Shown in pieces: positions 9,723 to 22,600 of a DNA stretch of 64,000 nt. Each line of letters opens with the position of its first letter. The first letter of the stretch is position 1. The stretch comes from Anarhynchus alexandrinus (taxonomy: Eukaryota > Chordata > Aves > Charadriiformes > Charadriidae). The DNA lies in NCBI GenBank assembly GCA_008711295.1, contig VUYV01000100.1:2953884-3017883 (forward strand), written 5' to 3'. A program made the translations under genes and the position numbers. The notes under the pieces are model-generated. The model had not been told where the DNA came from, did no database searches, and was given only the letters and a program-made list of their open reading frames with translations.

Positions 9723-11345
9723 CTGATAAGGGGAAAGAGAGCAAAACACCACGTGCATATTATTGTAAAGGTTTTTCTTTTGTGCTGCACCACAAGGGCC
9801 ATGTTACTGATAAATTGCTAGCCTAAGCTGACACAGGGAGGTTTTGGCTGCTCAGCTATGAATTAGAAGTAACCAAGCTATTTCACCTAAATCTTGTAAT
9901 ATCCTAGAAAGACATCAAGTCTGTTCTGGACTGGGGCTTTGGGAAGGAAAAAACACCAAACAACCAACCAAACAAAACAACAACAAAAACCGAACAGAAA
10001 ACAGTAAAGAAAAGGCTGTATGAAATGACACGTAAAAAGCCTGAACCGGGTGAACTACAAAGACACCACCCAAGAGAGAGTCAGACCCTCATCCGTGCCA
10101 ACCCAGAGGCACTGTCAGCAGAGGGTATCACCTACAGCCTCTGTACGGTGTAGCTAGGACCCGTGTCCCGTAGCATCTCACGGAACATCAGAGTGCACAA
10201 ATACATACTAATCACATCACTAATGTGGAGTGGGAAAGCTGAAACAGTGGGAGGCATGAAGTATCTGCAAAAAAAAAAAAAAAAAAAAGTGGGGAAATAG
10301 GTCAATCCCTTTTTCTGTTCTGTTTTTGAAATTAACTTCGAGTAGTTTGGTGACAGGAGCACAGACTCCCAGCTTCTATAAATGGAGTATGAGAGAAATT
10401 GAAAAAAAACCCCAAGATGGTCTCACAAGAGCTGAGGTACTCTCAGGAGCTGTTACTTTAAATTTAGTATTTGGAGAGATGTTATTGCTATAGCAACTAC
10501 TTGGTTAAAGATTCAATACTAGGGACAAAAGATTCTTTTCTTTTCCGTTGTTTTGTTTTCTTTGTAAAGTCAAGATCTGTTGCTGGATGAACAATTGAGG
10601 TGGTGAAAGATTGGGTAAAAGCACACCCAGATACTGTACTAGTGTCCAATCATGTATAAATATATATATAAACATCACATTTAGTTTTATCTTCATTACA
10701 TATGAAGGCAAAGTAAACAAGATAGGGGTACAGCTCATGCCTCGTCATGGTTTTCTCTTTGGTTTTTCAGATCACCTAGATGTGGCACATTGCCTTTCAG
10801 ATGAGATACTGAAGTTAATTTACCATAAGCAATGACTTTCACAACCTTTCCCCAAGAGCTGGTCCTAATATCCCCAAATTTGTGCTATATCCCATCCCAG
10901 CTGAAGCTTTATTTTGATTTCTTGTAGAACCTTGACTGTACCTGTCTTTTCTCACTGTTTAAAAGCTTCTCCCTTTTAACAACAGATGTGCAAAGTAATG
11001 GCTGTTTTTCCAACCCAACATGAAGAACAACACCCAGGAACAATCTTGTTTCAAATTTCTAGCATTTTAGCACAGAGTTTATTTGTGTCTTGATCCCAGC
11101 CCTATCTCAGGGATATATTGAGCTATTGGAAAAATTGTCACCTCAGTTTCCTTCATGTGATAGCTGCTACCTTAGCAGATGTCACAACAAGTACTAAATC
11201 CAGAAAGGTGCAGTCCAAAGGAGAGGCCCATACATTGTCTTTTGTTTCACACACTTAATTATATCTGTGCGGAAACACCATGAGGAAAATGCAGTTCATC
11301 ATCTAAACACGGTGTGGGCAGAATCCTTTAAGCTCACATCCTTAA
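9723..11345. other. Non-coding interval
   Basis: Unique AT-rich sequence with an A-rich CAAA-type run (about 9950-10010), a 20-base poly(A) tract (10269-10288) and an AT dinucleotide stretch (about 10653-10672). No gene recognised. Confidence 0.55.
10269..10288 (+). repeat. Poly(A) tract, 20 bases
   Basis: Uninterrupted run of 20 A. No retroposed body is recognisable directly upstream. Confidence 0.95.
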
Positions 11346-13072
11346 ATGAAATCAACTGATGAGACTGAGGAGGCACAACTGACTACTTCTGGGGAAGTTG
11401 CAGAGATTAGCTGCTGTGCTCCAATGGATGCAAAGAAAGAAGGTAGGGTTGGAAAAGACAACTCCAGTGAAAATGCATCCTCCCCTCACATTCCCTTGAA
11501 CAGACTACTTGTAGATGCCAGATGGAAAACTGAGCCAAAGCAGTACAGCACCCACATCAGGTCACCCTCCTGGCTCCACTCTTACAGTCTCTTCCACTTC
11601 AGCTTTCCACAGTCCATCCAGACACACAACAGATGATTACTGGGTGTCAGAGTGGGCAGCCAACAGCCTCAAGACACAGCTCTTCCCCAGTGTTTTTCTC
11701 ACCTTCCCTTGACACCCCACTGTTCCTACTAATATCCTAGTTTGAAGCACCATGTCTCACAGATAACATCTCTAGGGTCTCACAAAGTGGGCTGGCTTAT
11801 GGAAACTCATCTTCTGAGGTATCTTTTCACCTTAGCAAATCCAAGGACCCCTGAATGGGAAGGAAGGTAAAAAGGCCCAATACGTAGAGGGCAAGAGGAA
11901 CTTTAACTATGCCAAATATCTATGAAGCAATTCCTGAGATTCATTGTATTCTCAGAATGAGGAAATGTCTTCACCCATCTTCTTTGCTTGTCCTCATGGA
12001 GTGCAACACAAGAAATAATCCTCAGTAAACTAAAGTTTCTGCTCATTTTCAGAACGCAGCATAGCAGAAAAACCCAGAAAAGGTCAAGTTATTGATGATT
12101 GCTGCTATACTCATGGTAACTCCGTGCAGGCAGAAGTGAACTCTCTTTTTTGGCACACAGAGAATGAGCACATGTCACTGTCTGGCAGCTCAGTCAGCGT
12201 ATGTGAACCTACTACAGGTTCTGTGTAGTGTAACCAACCTAAGAAAAGGATTCATACTGAGATGTTGTACAGGGAAACAATACTGCATTCACATTTGCTA
12301 CAGACTTAGTGCCAGAAATCTGTGAAGTACAGGATGTAATTTCTTGGATACCTGTTTTGACGTGATCAGTGCCAGTCTTTGTTCCCAATCTGTATAGTTG
12401 TTGGTGCACAATGCAGTGCCTCAATCCAGTCCACATATCACTATGGGACCTCCTAATATAACAGAAGTAGTAAGATACTACAATGTATTCTGAAGGCATT
12501 GTCAGTGACTCAACATTTAACTTTGCATTGAAATTTGCAGCCGTTGTAATTCCCTTCTATTTGAGCAGCACATTTCATCACTAAGTCTAGCGTTCACACT
12601 TACGAGATGATTTTCTTTGTGTGTGGAAAGCAGGAAATAAATTTAGGCAGTAGCATTTAGCAGTTTAAAATTAGCTCCTCTTGGAAAGGAAAAATTCAGG
12701 CCTGAAGTTTTTTTGGATCGCTATTACATGACTAGTAGATTCAAAATTAGACCTTAGGTAAGCCTGGCAGTTTCAAAAAGATAAGAAATATGTCAGCAGT
12801 AAGCACCACACCTCCATCTCTACCAAGGGGAGTCAAGGGAAATAACTTTATTTGAGAAAAAAAGTAATCCTTCCTGTCTCACTGTTATTTATACTCATAA
12901 CTTCTTCAGAATTTTTTCATGTGGTTATTTGAAAGACACATCTCTTGTATCTGGAGGTTCTTGTGTATTTTCTGTTACTTTTTCTTGTGATTTATGTTTA
13001 TCACTGCACAAAGAGTCTTGACAATGTGAATTTTAAATGTCTAAATGTAGGAGGGGAAAAAAAGGATCCAAA
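11346..13072 (+). CDS. Speculative 5' exons of the 13-kb candidate gene
   Basis: A phase-compatible chain can be drawn upstream of the two better exons. Exon 1 is 11346-11442 (ATG to AAGAAG|GTAGGG, 32 codons plus one base, acidic, starting MKSTDETEEAQL, with an in-frame TAA directly before the ATG). Exon 2 is 12053-12115 (acceptor CTCATTTTCAG, donor CATG|GTAACT, encoding ERSIAEKPRKGQVIDD and a few more residues). A 22-base microexon is 13051-13072 (weak donor AAA|GTATAG). Joined to 13178-13355 and 13472-13591 this gives 160 codons including stop. I chose these exons from several options because they fit the phase, so this is a hypothesis, not evidence of a gene. The start context is weak (T at -3). 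Confidence 0.13.
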
Positions 13073-13177
13073 GTATAGTATGTTTTAAATGTCATTATTT
13101 TTTAATAAAATCTTAACAGTGATTTGCTATGCATTTTTTTATACCTTAACGTTCAGTTTATTTCTTCACTGTAACAG

Positions 13178-13591
13178 GAAGCCACCCACAAAGGGTGTTA
13201 GGGTAGAAATAATAGAAAAGTGTAAACCTCAAGAATTATTTGGTAGCTATGAAAAGTTTTGCAGACTACAGATTCCTGTTCAGTCACTCAGGTCAAGCCA
13301 AAGGAACCTGCAAAATGGATTTAACTGGAAGCCTTTGCAAGAAATTGCTAACTTGGTATGTGTAGGTTTATCTTTTCTCTGTTGTGCATTCATTTCAGAC
13401 ATATTACAAGTGAAACCGCTTCTGGATACTTCTTTGGGTTTTAGACAATTATGCAATTTATTTATTTTTAGCAATTCATTCAGAGAAACCACAACCAAGA
13501 ACTCAGAGACCTTTTGAAGCACTACCTGTGCAGGAGGCGTAAGACACCCAGTGCAGATGTTAAGTTTGCTTACTACTCAAGACCCCCATAA
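13178..13591 (+). CDS. Candidate last two coding exons, unidentified gene
   Basis: Exon A (13178-13355) follows a good pyrimidine tract and AACAG acceptor and ends ACTTG|GTATGTG. Exon B (13472-13591) follows TTATTTATTTTTAG and ends in TAA. The 116-base intron is removed in frame: exon A enters in phase 2 and leaves in phase 0, and the joined product is open for about 99 residues. It is basic and hydrophilic, with segments such as GVRVEIIEKCKPQELFGSY, KPLQEIANL, ELRDLLKHYLCRRRK and a C-terminus FAYYSRPP. The composition looks like real protein rather than intron. I do not recognise the family and give no function. The exon feeding phase 2 into exon A is uncertain, so this may be a partial gene, a decayed gene or coincidence. 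An ATTAAA at 13607-13612 lies only 16 bases after the stop. Confidence 0.35.
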
Positions 13592-14920
13592 ATACACTCC
13601 AAAGCCATTAAAGTAAGCACCTTAACGATTGCAGCAAGAGATGGTAGGAATCCCTGTGTTCGGATATGTATTATATTTTGGAGAATGCCCGTTTTCCTGT
13701 CACCTCAGAAAATTCATTTTTCCTTAAATGCTTCATTTGTTCTTGCAAAGCATTATGGAGCATTTTCACTCGAAGAAGTGCAGCAAAATATTACATAGAG
13801 ACGATTGTCTCAATTGTATTTACAGCACTGTCTGAAATGAGCGAGCTGAGAGACTATCCTCACTAGGTGGCGATTTTGGTCTGTTTAGCCAGGCTTTATA
13901 GAAAAGCAGAAAAAAATCCTAGTTTAAAGACTTGTTTCTTATGCAGAAGAAAAGGGAGCCTGGGAACAGAGCTGGCCACTGTGCCCCAAGTTCCCATGAA
14001 GCTGGGGTGAGCCACCATGAGCCTTTCAGCTGTTGGGCTGTGATTCATTAGACCCGGGACCTCAAAACAAAAGGCCTAACACCGAGCTTTGAGAGCTTTC
14101 TTCCAGCCTGGATTTAGTAACTGCTGGTTTATGCTTACTTTTCTTTGTAACAACTTTTTTTGTTTGTTTAATTATTTAATTAATTATTAAATATTATTTG
14201 ATTTAATTTCTTCCCAGTATTTATTTTAGTATACATTTGTACACACATAGACAAGCAACAGGCATCTATACTGCTACACAAAGCAGGCTCTGCCAGCCTC
14301 TAGCCTGATGAGCCCCTCATTTCCAAACTCATCCCACTAGCCTTTTCCTTCTTGTGTCCTAGCCGAGCTCTTCTTGGGACTGGCACCAGTTCCAGGGCAC
14401 CACCAGTGCTCACTCAGAGCTGCTTTAATGCTCCCCTGTGTCTGTCAAAACACTGTATTTGCTATATCACACCAGCACACGTATGACACATTTCCCCAGC
14501 AGTTCAAACTCACCCTGTGTCGGGTCAGCTCCTCTCCTCGGGCATTTATAGCAGGTGAGTTCCCAAGGCTCCAGCTCTCTTGTTGTCAGCCTCCAAGTAC
14601 AACAGAATACGCCCCTGAAGAGATTCATGCTTTACCTTTTTATTTCTTTGCAGACATTCACTTCCCTGAGGTACAATAAATCATTCTCATCTGCGTGTTC
14701 TCTCGATGACCAGACCTTTCAGTTGCTGCACTAGTCGTGTTCTTCCACATCACTTCTTCAGTCTCTGCAGTATCCAACTTCATGTCCTGAGCAGTACTGG
14801 TTCTTCTACATTTTTTCCCAGGGGCTCACATTAGAGTAAAGCTTTTCAGGTGCTTTACACTCACCATATCTGCTTCCCAGAAGGATTAGGCCTGCTCCTC
14901 CTGGTAACTCTGTTACCAGC
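13592..14920. other. Non-coding interval
   Basis: Unique sequence with a strongly AT-rich block of TTAAT/ATTAA words near 14165-14212. No gene recognised. Confidence 0.55.
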
Positions 14921-15514
14921 TGTTGTGGGTTAACCCCAGTGGGCAGCTCAGCCCCACGCAGCCACTCACTCACCCTCCTCTGGTGGGATGGGGGAGAGAA
15001 TCGGAAGGGTAGAAGTGAGAAAACTCATGAACTGAGATAAAGACAGTTTAATAGGGAAAGCAAAAGCCATGTGTAAGCAAAACAAAATCAGGAATTCATT
15101 CATCACTCCCCATCGGCAGGCACGTGTCCAGCCATCCCCAGGACAGCAGGGCTCCATCACGTGTAGTGGTTCCTTGGGAAGACAAAACACTGTAATTCCA
15201 AATGTCCCCCCACACTTCCTTCTTCTCCCAGCTTTTATTGCTGAGCACGACATCATATGGCATGGAATATCCCTTTGGTCAGTTGGGGTCAGCTGTCCCA
15301 GCTGTGTCCCCTCACAGCCTCTTGTGCATCCCTAGCCTGCTCGCTGGTGGGGCAGGGCGAGGAGCAGAGAAGACCTTGACACTGTGTAAGCACTGATCAG
15401 CAATAACTAAAACATCCCTCTGTTAGTAACACTGTTTTCATCACAAATCCAAAACATAGCCCCAGGCAAGTTACAAAGAAGAAAATGAACTTTATCGCAG
15501 CCCAAACCAGTACC
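14921..15514 (-). mobile_element. Degraded solo LTR of an avian endogenous retrovirus
   Basis: The block starts TGTTGTGGGTTAACCCC and ends AAACCAGTACC. Its internal words (GTGGGATGGGGGAGAGAATC near 14984, ATATGGCATGGAATATCCC near 15255, GGTCAGTTGGGGTCAGCTG near 15277, CCAAAACATAG near 15450) match an interspersed LTR I know from bird genomes, here in antisense. Read on the minus strand it carries an ATTAAA polyadenylation signal (15047-15052), and the end at 14921 gives the usual terminal CA. Flanks CCAGC (14916-14920) and CCAGG (15515-15519) could be a decayed 5-base target duplication. No internal gag, pol or env sequence is present, so it is a solo LTR left by recombination. Confidence 0.8.
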
Positions 15515-18500
15515 CCAGGCCGGTTACAGTTTTAGCTGATGCTACTCCTTTCTTCTCCTCGCTGTAGCTACAATCAATATTCCTTTTTCCTTTGCTATAT
15601 TCATGGTTTTCTTCTTTCTGTGTATTAAGACGAAAGAGCAACTACACAAGCTTCTTGCATTACTTCAGTGACACCCATGAATCTTCTGAACCCTAGAAGT
15701 CAAAACATTCATTAATTAGCCAGCTTTGTGAACAATTTTGGTCTTCTTTTCAAAGTGATTTATGTGTTTCAGGAAGCAGTATGGAATGAATTAAATTCTC
15801 AGCATTTATTAACTTCGCTCCTGTGTGCTCAGTTTTTATTCTAAGGTATATTATTCATATGAAAATATATGTGATACTCTGAGGTGATTCCAAATGTCTG
15901 AAACTAAACCAAGGAATTAAAGCTAATAAACCCTGCGTTGAACTCTGTGTACTTCCCTTTTTGCCATCAGGACATACTTGGCCACTGAAATGCAAATAAT
16001 GTCCTGTAGTATACCATCAGCGCTCATTTTCCTGGTTCAATCATATGTATTTAAATATTAAATTTAACAAATAAAAAAATGAAATGTTAGGTTGTACAAG
16101 TCTATCCAATATGAAGCATTAGGCTCCTTTACTTCCTTTTCCTTCTGCCTCCATTTCACTAGTCCTTGACTTCCATTCCCGTCTTTTCTTTTACCTTTTT
16201 CCCAAGTTCATTCTCCTATATTGCTCCACCTTGCTCCCTTACATGTCCAGAAGAATATGTATTAAATAATCTCTGCTCAGCTCCTCACATCTTTATTACT
16301 AATGTAAGCAACCCTGAGCCACTGCACAATACAGGGAAGTGTCATGTTGTTGGGGAAGGGAAAAAAAAACAACCAAAAACTCACTAGGTATCAGTATTTT
16401 GGCTGGGTCAGAAAGGACACATTTACCACAATGACAGCCACAAGCAGGATTCAGGAGAATTTTCTCGGAGCTTGAATGAACTCCAGAACCCACCATCATG
16501 AACTCTCAAGTACATGTGATGTCAAAACAAACTGATGTCATGTAACGCAGGTTCCTTTTTACTGCAGCCTTCTGGGCTTTTTCCCTTTTTTTGTTTTTCC
16601 TGTTATTTGGGTTATTTTTGTCCCTGGTAGTTACTTCTCTGAAGAGCTTCTTAATATACAGCTGAAATAACTTAGAAAATGTGGGTTTAACATTAAAAGC
16701 TGTTTATTAGAACAAACGTCACGTCTTCACCTTATCTTAGAATACTGTGACCATGATCTAAATTCACGCTGAATTTCAAGAAATTACTATACACAGATAA
16801 ATCGTCTTTGCTCAGAAAAGTACAGCTTTAGGCATAATACTGACTTGATTGAGTGTTTTCTGAGAAACCTGTGGTCCTCTCATGTTTGGGATGTCCCTGT
16901 GTCCTGAAGCCGCATTCACCTACCTCTACTTTTTCAGATTGTCAGTGGGTTTATCTCTGAATTCAGGCAGTTCCAGTTAGTAGAAGTTTGGTTCCAAGGA
17001 TTCCAGTCTGGCCCAACTGCCTTTCCCCAAAGTCCTATTTTTGTAGCTTTTTTTTTTTTTTTCCAGCAACGTTGTTGCTGTTTCTTACATGTTTCCTTTT
17101 TTGGAGATAGGCAAAAGAAAACCAATACTTATTTTTAAAAATATATGAATATATATTAATAAAAATATGAATTCATATCAATTTAAGCCAAATAACTTAG
17201 AAGACAATAGTTGTAAAAACAGTACTGCTTTCTTTTGGCATTTTCTTAAAAAAAGCATGCCAGATTATTTGAAAGAGCATCCTTTTTATAAAATTTGCTA
17301 ATATTTTTTGAGATGTAACTACTTTAAAACTCAAATCCACAATGGAACATTCCCATTTGAGATAAAACATTATGGTCAAATTTTTGCTTTTCTGTTTAAC
17401 TAAAAAAAAAGATTGTTCAATTGATTTTGTGGTCTGCCAGGAAAACCACCTAAAGCTCTCAACCTGCTTTCATATTTAAATGAAAAGGAAGAATCTTGGG
17501 CATAAGGAGAAGATATTTTCAGTGAAACAAGGCAGCTTTACATCTATTACGAAGCTCGCCTTCGGATAGTAAAGCCTCCTGTTGCTGCTGTGAGGAGCTC
17601 TGGCTCTTTCCATCAGCTCACGTCAGGCTTTAATTTCAGGAAAGCTTCCAACTTGTAAATGCTCGGTGCCTCTCAGCACTCTGCTTGGTGCACACTCACT
17701 GGAAAATTGTCATATGCGTCCTCCGAGGGCCAGCAGGACAGATCCTTAACCTTTTAGCACCGTACTGTTCTCCCACACACTGCTTTAGCTCTTGGGAGCT
17801 CGCTGCTAGTTCATTTTGCTCTCATTTGGGAAGGATAATGAGAAGACTCTTGCTGCGCCCTTACATCATATTAATAATTATATGGGAATAAACACAGTAT
17901 GTATAACTGTGGGGTGCTATGTTGGGCAGGAATAACAGCTATCTGTTTAAAAGAGGAGGCTTTTTCCTCTTGCAATTAAAAGCAGGAAAAAAAAAAGATT
18001 TGCCAGAGAATGAGGTGGGTTTGTGTTAAAATGAAAAAATAAATTTCTTTGTCCTGCACCATCTACTGAGTATAATTTTCTTGGGCTCAGAGTCTTCCAC
18101 TAGTTTTGTTGACTCAGCAAAGACTCATATACAGTTCACAAGAGAATTTTAGGAAATCCATAATTGCAGTGATAGTTAAGGTAAAAGACATTTAATAAAA
18201 GCTAGGGTATCAAATGAAACCATGTTTTAGAAATTCAGCCATGAATCAGGCTGTGGGAATACCAGTACAAGTTAGTTTTGCATGAGCTAGATTCACTGGC
18301 AAAAACCCCATTAATCCATTGAAAACCTAATTAAGGAGTCAATAATGCTTTTCTAACACATAAAAATGAAATCTACATCTGACTCTTAAAAATAAAAGTA
18401 AATATCCACATTTCAGATCTTGAGTTACAATAGCGCTAATTAATAATGACACGACTCCATCATCCCCTTCTCCCACGGAATTGTTCCCCACTGTCTTTTC

Positions 18501-19683
18501 ATTAGTCTCATTTCAAAAGTCCCACATGAAGAAATTTCTATCATTAAGCTGGCTAATCTATAATCAGCTTCCATTGTTGAGAAATTTTCTTCATATTCTC
18601 AGATATGATTAGCAACGAGAAAAGTATTAAATGTATTTATTTGCTTTGAAATGTTTTCATAGATATGCAAGTATTGCGATGAGGCGCTCAAAGGATTAGA
18701 TGAGCTATACCTAATTAAAAGTTGTCTGAGCTGTTGACCATGGAGCTTGATGCGGGATCCACGAAAAGCCTTTCCAGCTCCCTCAGGAGTCAGCACATCA
18801 TTGCTTGTTTATCCTCTAAGCAGAGCTTGCCAAGGAAGTGCAGTTACAAGGGCAGCCAGGCCGCTCTGGGGCGGACACGTGGACAGCACTGCACACACAG
18901 CTGAACTTCCTATGGTGAGTAGTGAGGACATCCACAGGAAGCTTTGGAAAGGCTCAGGAGCTACCGCTTCTGAGGGTGCTTCATCTGTTGACACATCGGT
19001 GACATCTGCCACTAACCTGTTCTGCTTCCTCACTGGGACTTCAGATACCGAGTCGTGACAGCGCTCGTCTGAGCCATGACAGAACTTGTCCTTTCATGAC
19101 AGCAGAGAACGTAGGTAGCAAAGATGAAAGATGTGTTGGCACTATCTCTAGATCCCGTAGCTATTGAATACTCCGCCTACAGTTTTTGTCAAAGGGTCTC
19201 AGAGCACCACCAGAAACACACAGAAATTTCCAGAATTGCGTTGTATGCATATAGCCTGTTACCACTCATAGCTGAAGCTTCCTTTAATTAAAGTTACCAA
19301 AGTCTTCTGAGAATAAAAAAAACTTGAAACTCAGTCTTTCCCCTAGCCAGTACAATAAACAAGAGAAAGAGGAGGCAATCATCCAGTTATAACCCCTCCT
19401 TCAGTACCCCACACGTTTGTGTGTCCTCAGATTGTTTTAGTGCATCTGCTCCTTTGTGGGCGTTTGTGTTTTCCATAAAGCGTGCCATTGCTTTCAAAAT
19501 GCACACGCTATTTTGCTTTATCGTTTTGTCATTCCTACCTGCAGACTAAACTCATTTTCACACTATCAGACAAAGTAAGGAAATCAGGAATTAAAAGAAG
19601 GTAATGGAGGCTTTTGAGTTCTTCAATTTATACTTCCTTTTCAAGAACCTTGAAAAATGTCCTCCATCCTTCCCTTTTGCAAT
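15515..19683. other. Non-coding interval
   Basis: AT-rich unique sequence, including an AT-rich stretch at about 17130-17180 with a 14-base palindrome centred on GAATTC, and a T-run near 17049-17063. No gene, RNA or mobile element recognised. Confidence 0.55.
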
Positions 19684-22600
19684 CTAGGAATAGCAATTTG
19701 TGCCAGAGCTGACCGCAGGGAGGATACATGCTCTCGCCTCAATCGGTATTGACTCCATCGTGGTCTGTAGTTGTAAACAATGCCAACAACACTTACCAGC
19801 AACAAAAATAGAACTAATCAATAATGGGTCAGGAGGACCAGAGGTACGTTCAGCTTCTGGGAATATAAATCCTTGGCAAGCAAACACGATTTCAGCTTCA
19901 GGCTCTGTGACTGCAAGACTCTTTGAAGTGTGGGAACCAGGTTTAGTTTTTAATCTCAGAATGCGTTTTGGTAATGCTACCAACATAATTATTATTTTGT
20001 TTTATTATTATTATCATTATCTGTTCCCACTAGCACAATCCTTTTTCAAGAACAAGTGGTTGTGTAATTCACCAAAAGAAAAGCAGACATCCCAAATGTT
20101 TTCACTGTGTGCCATTCAAGACAGAATGTGCCAGAAAGTTTTGTCAGTAAGGAAGGTGTCTGAAATTTCTGGTCTTGTGGAAACACGATCAAATGAAACA
20201 GATACTAAAGGCACGTACAGGCCCGATCCTGTGCAGGGCTGTCTGTTTCTGTAATTAGCGTTGGCAATAGTTGTACTTGCCATTCATATGAACCCACATA
20301 CAGGACTTTTGCTTAAGGCAGAGGCTTATCTGCAGGGCCAGTCACTATGCCCACACTCTCCCCTCTCCTATCATGCTGTCATTCTGGGATGGTGTTATGC
20401 TCTTTTCTTGTGTCAGGCATCACTTCTCCTTGAGGACGCGCTGCATGCGGTCAGGAGGGGAGCAGCGTATGCGTGCAGGTATACATGTGCAGTGACAGAC
20501 ACCTAAGACTGCTGGAAAATGGCTTTGCATAGAATTACTGTAGCCAATAGAATTCCCTTTCCTGAATTATGGGAAACCATGACAAGATAGATCCTATATT
20601 GCATGGCCACTCCTGCCTAACCAGTATTATGTCATCTTAACTACACGTCACCAGCACAGTCTCTATTTTCTAATGAATACAAAACCATAGATTTTGATGC
20701 CCATTCTTTCCCAAATACCCATTTTTCTTCTGTATTCATTATTAGCGAACTGCTGCTGCCAATAGCATTTGCATTACCAGTGACTGTACCAGACAGTAAA
20801 AAAAGGCTACGGCTGTGCTGGTCAGTCACCACAGGTGAATATACACCTCCTACAGCAAAGATATAAGTAAGATCAGAGGCTGAATACAGTGCAGCAAGTA
20901 GCCCAATTATATACATGTTATATATGTCATGTTAATATCAAGTATTATAGAAAACTGATGTCAAGCAGACAATACAGAACTCTGAAAATACGCTTTGTCC
21001 TGAGATAATTGTATTTCTTCCCAGCTATCAGCCATTTGTGGAAAAGTATTAAGTTTTAGTATGAGGTGCTAGACCACGAAGACCTTTATAAAGAGGGTAT
21101 AAAAGAAGTCTTCAACTCAGCACAGAATGGGAGAACCCCATTGTCTTCAACCTGGCTTTCATTTTTCTATCTATGGCACTTAAGAATTCACATAAAAAGT
21201 TGCAGCTATTAGAAATTATGTGTACGTAGTGACCTTTAACTATAGCATGCACCAATTCAATAAATTAATTCAGCTCAGTGTAAAAATAAAATTGTGTTTC
21301 CCTTGGGTATGGCAACAGTATTTGCCTTGCAGGGATTCATCTATCTGTAATAACATTCTGTTCAAAGCTGCGTATGAATATACTATCTTTAAAAAAAAAA
21401 CAAACAGCAACACATTCATATTCTAAAAAGACCTTTTGTTGATTGCTGTGTCTTGTGAAAAAATAGCAGCATGCCCGATCAAGCCAATTGAAGACATATA
21501 TTATTGGATGAGAGGAAATCAATATTTTATTAGAAGCACAAGGCTTACTGTGATGAACCTTGCAGACATGTACCTTTCTGTTTATAAGTAAATCATTAGA
21601 TTTCCTAAAATAGACAAGGCTGCTAGACAGCTGATTTCTTCAGCTCGCGGCGATGGGGTTTATAATACAGGCATAAAGGAAGAAGGTACAGAATGGGAAA
21701 TTGTAGCTATAAAAATCCTCTTGAAGGGAAAGGAGGGAGGAAGGTACAAAATGTGACTATACAACCAACATGCATCTGCCTCCTGCTTTCAGAACGTCTC
21801 TTGAACCTTATACTGCTGTTGTCAGTGTGCAAAGTTATTGAGTAAAGCCTATTTTACAGTGCTGTTTTTCATTACGAGCCGATTCTGAGTGATTCTGAGC
21901 ATCTGAGGCTCCAGCTGAAGTCTGTTTGCCAAGATCCTGAGAGGTCCTCGAAATCCTGTTAAGTCATTAATTATAGCTTATCCAGATGCTTTGAAGAGAA
22001 GGATCCAAAACAACATGGTGCTAACAGGAACAGAGGCTGCTGAGCTCCTGCCAGACGCTTGAGACCTCGCAGAAATGGGCTCTTGCTACCTGCACTGAGG
22101 AGAGCGCAACATGTGAGCTCTGTCTGTGCGTGTTGGGGAGAGAGCTGTCAAACACGCACAAGGCCTGTGCCAAACTTATGCCTCTTAAATCATAGTGTAT
22201 CCTTGGGCCCCAGCACAGGCTTCTGTGGGCATCCTGTGGGTGCAGGTATCTCTTGGGCTTATTTCAAATGTACTTCTCTCTTCCCTCAAGCTGTCTCTTT
22301 GCAGGTAGATATGGTGGTGAAGAAATAACCTCTCAGGGCTCCGGAAGGCTGTCGAAATGACCGTTCACATGTTTGTACTGCCAAACCCCGCTATTGATTA
22401 AATTATACTTGGTGAATTGTAATAGTTCCCACCTGCAGATCAAAGAAAAGCACGAAAACATAGTTCTGAGTGGAAAGACTCAGTGTGAGCTTACTGGAAA
22501 CTTACACCATTACCCAGAACTGAAGTTTGCTTAAAACCCCCTGCAGAGCGTGCATCAGGAATATTCCCTTCTCAAACCCAGACTTAGTGCAATTTGTGAA

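Noticed and set aside
12647..12756. Exon-like block with protein-like frame (KEKFRPEVFLDRYYMTSRF) before a strong donor GTAAGC
   Set aside because: The frame ends in TAG exactly at the donor, the acceptor tract is poor, and its phase does not fit the 13178 exon. It could be a decayed exon but was not added to the model.
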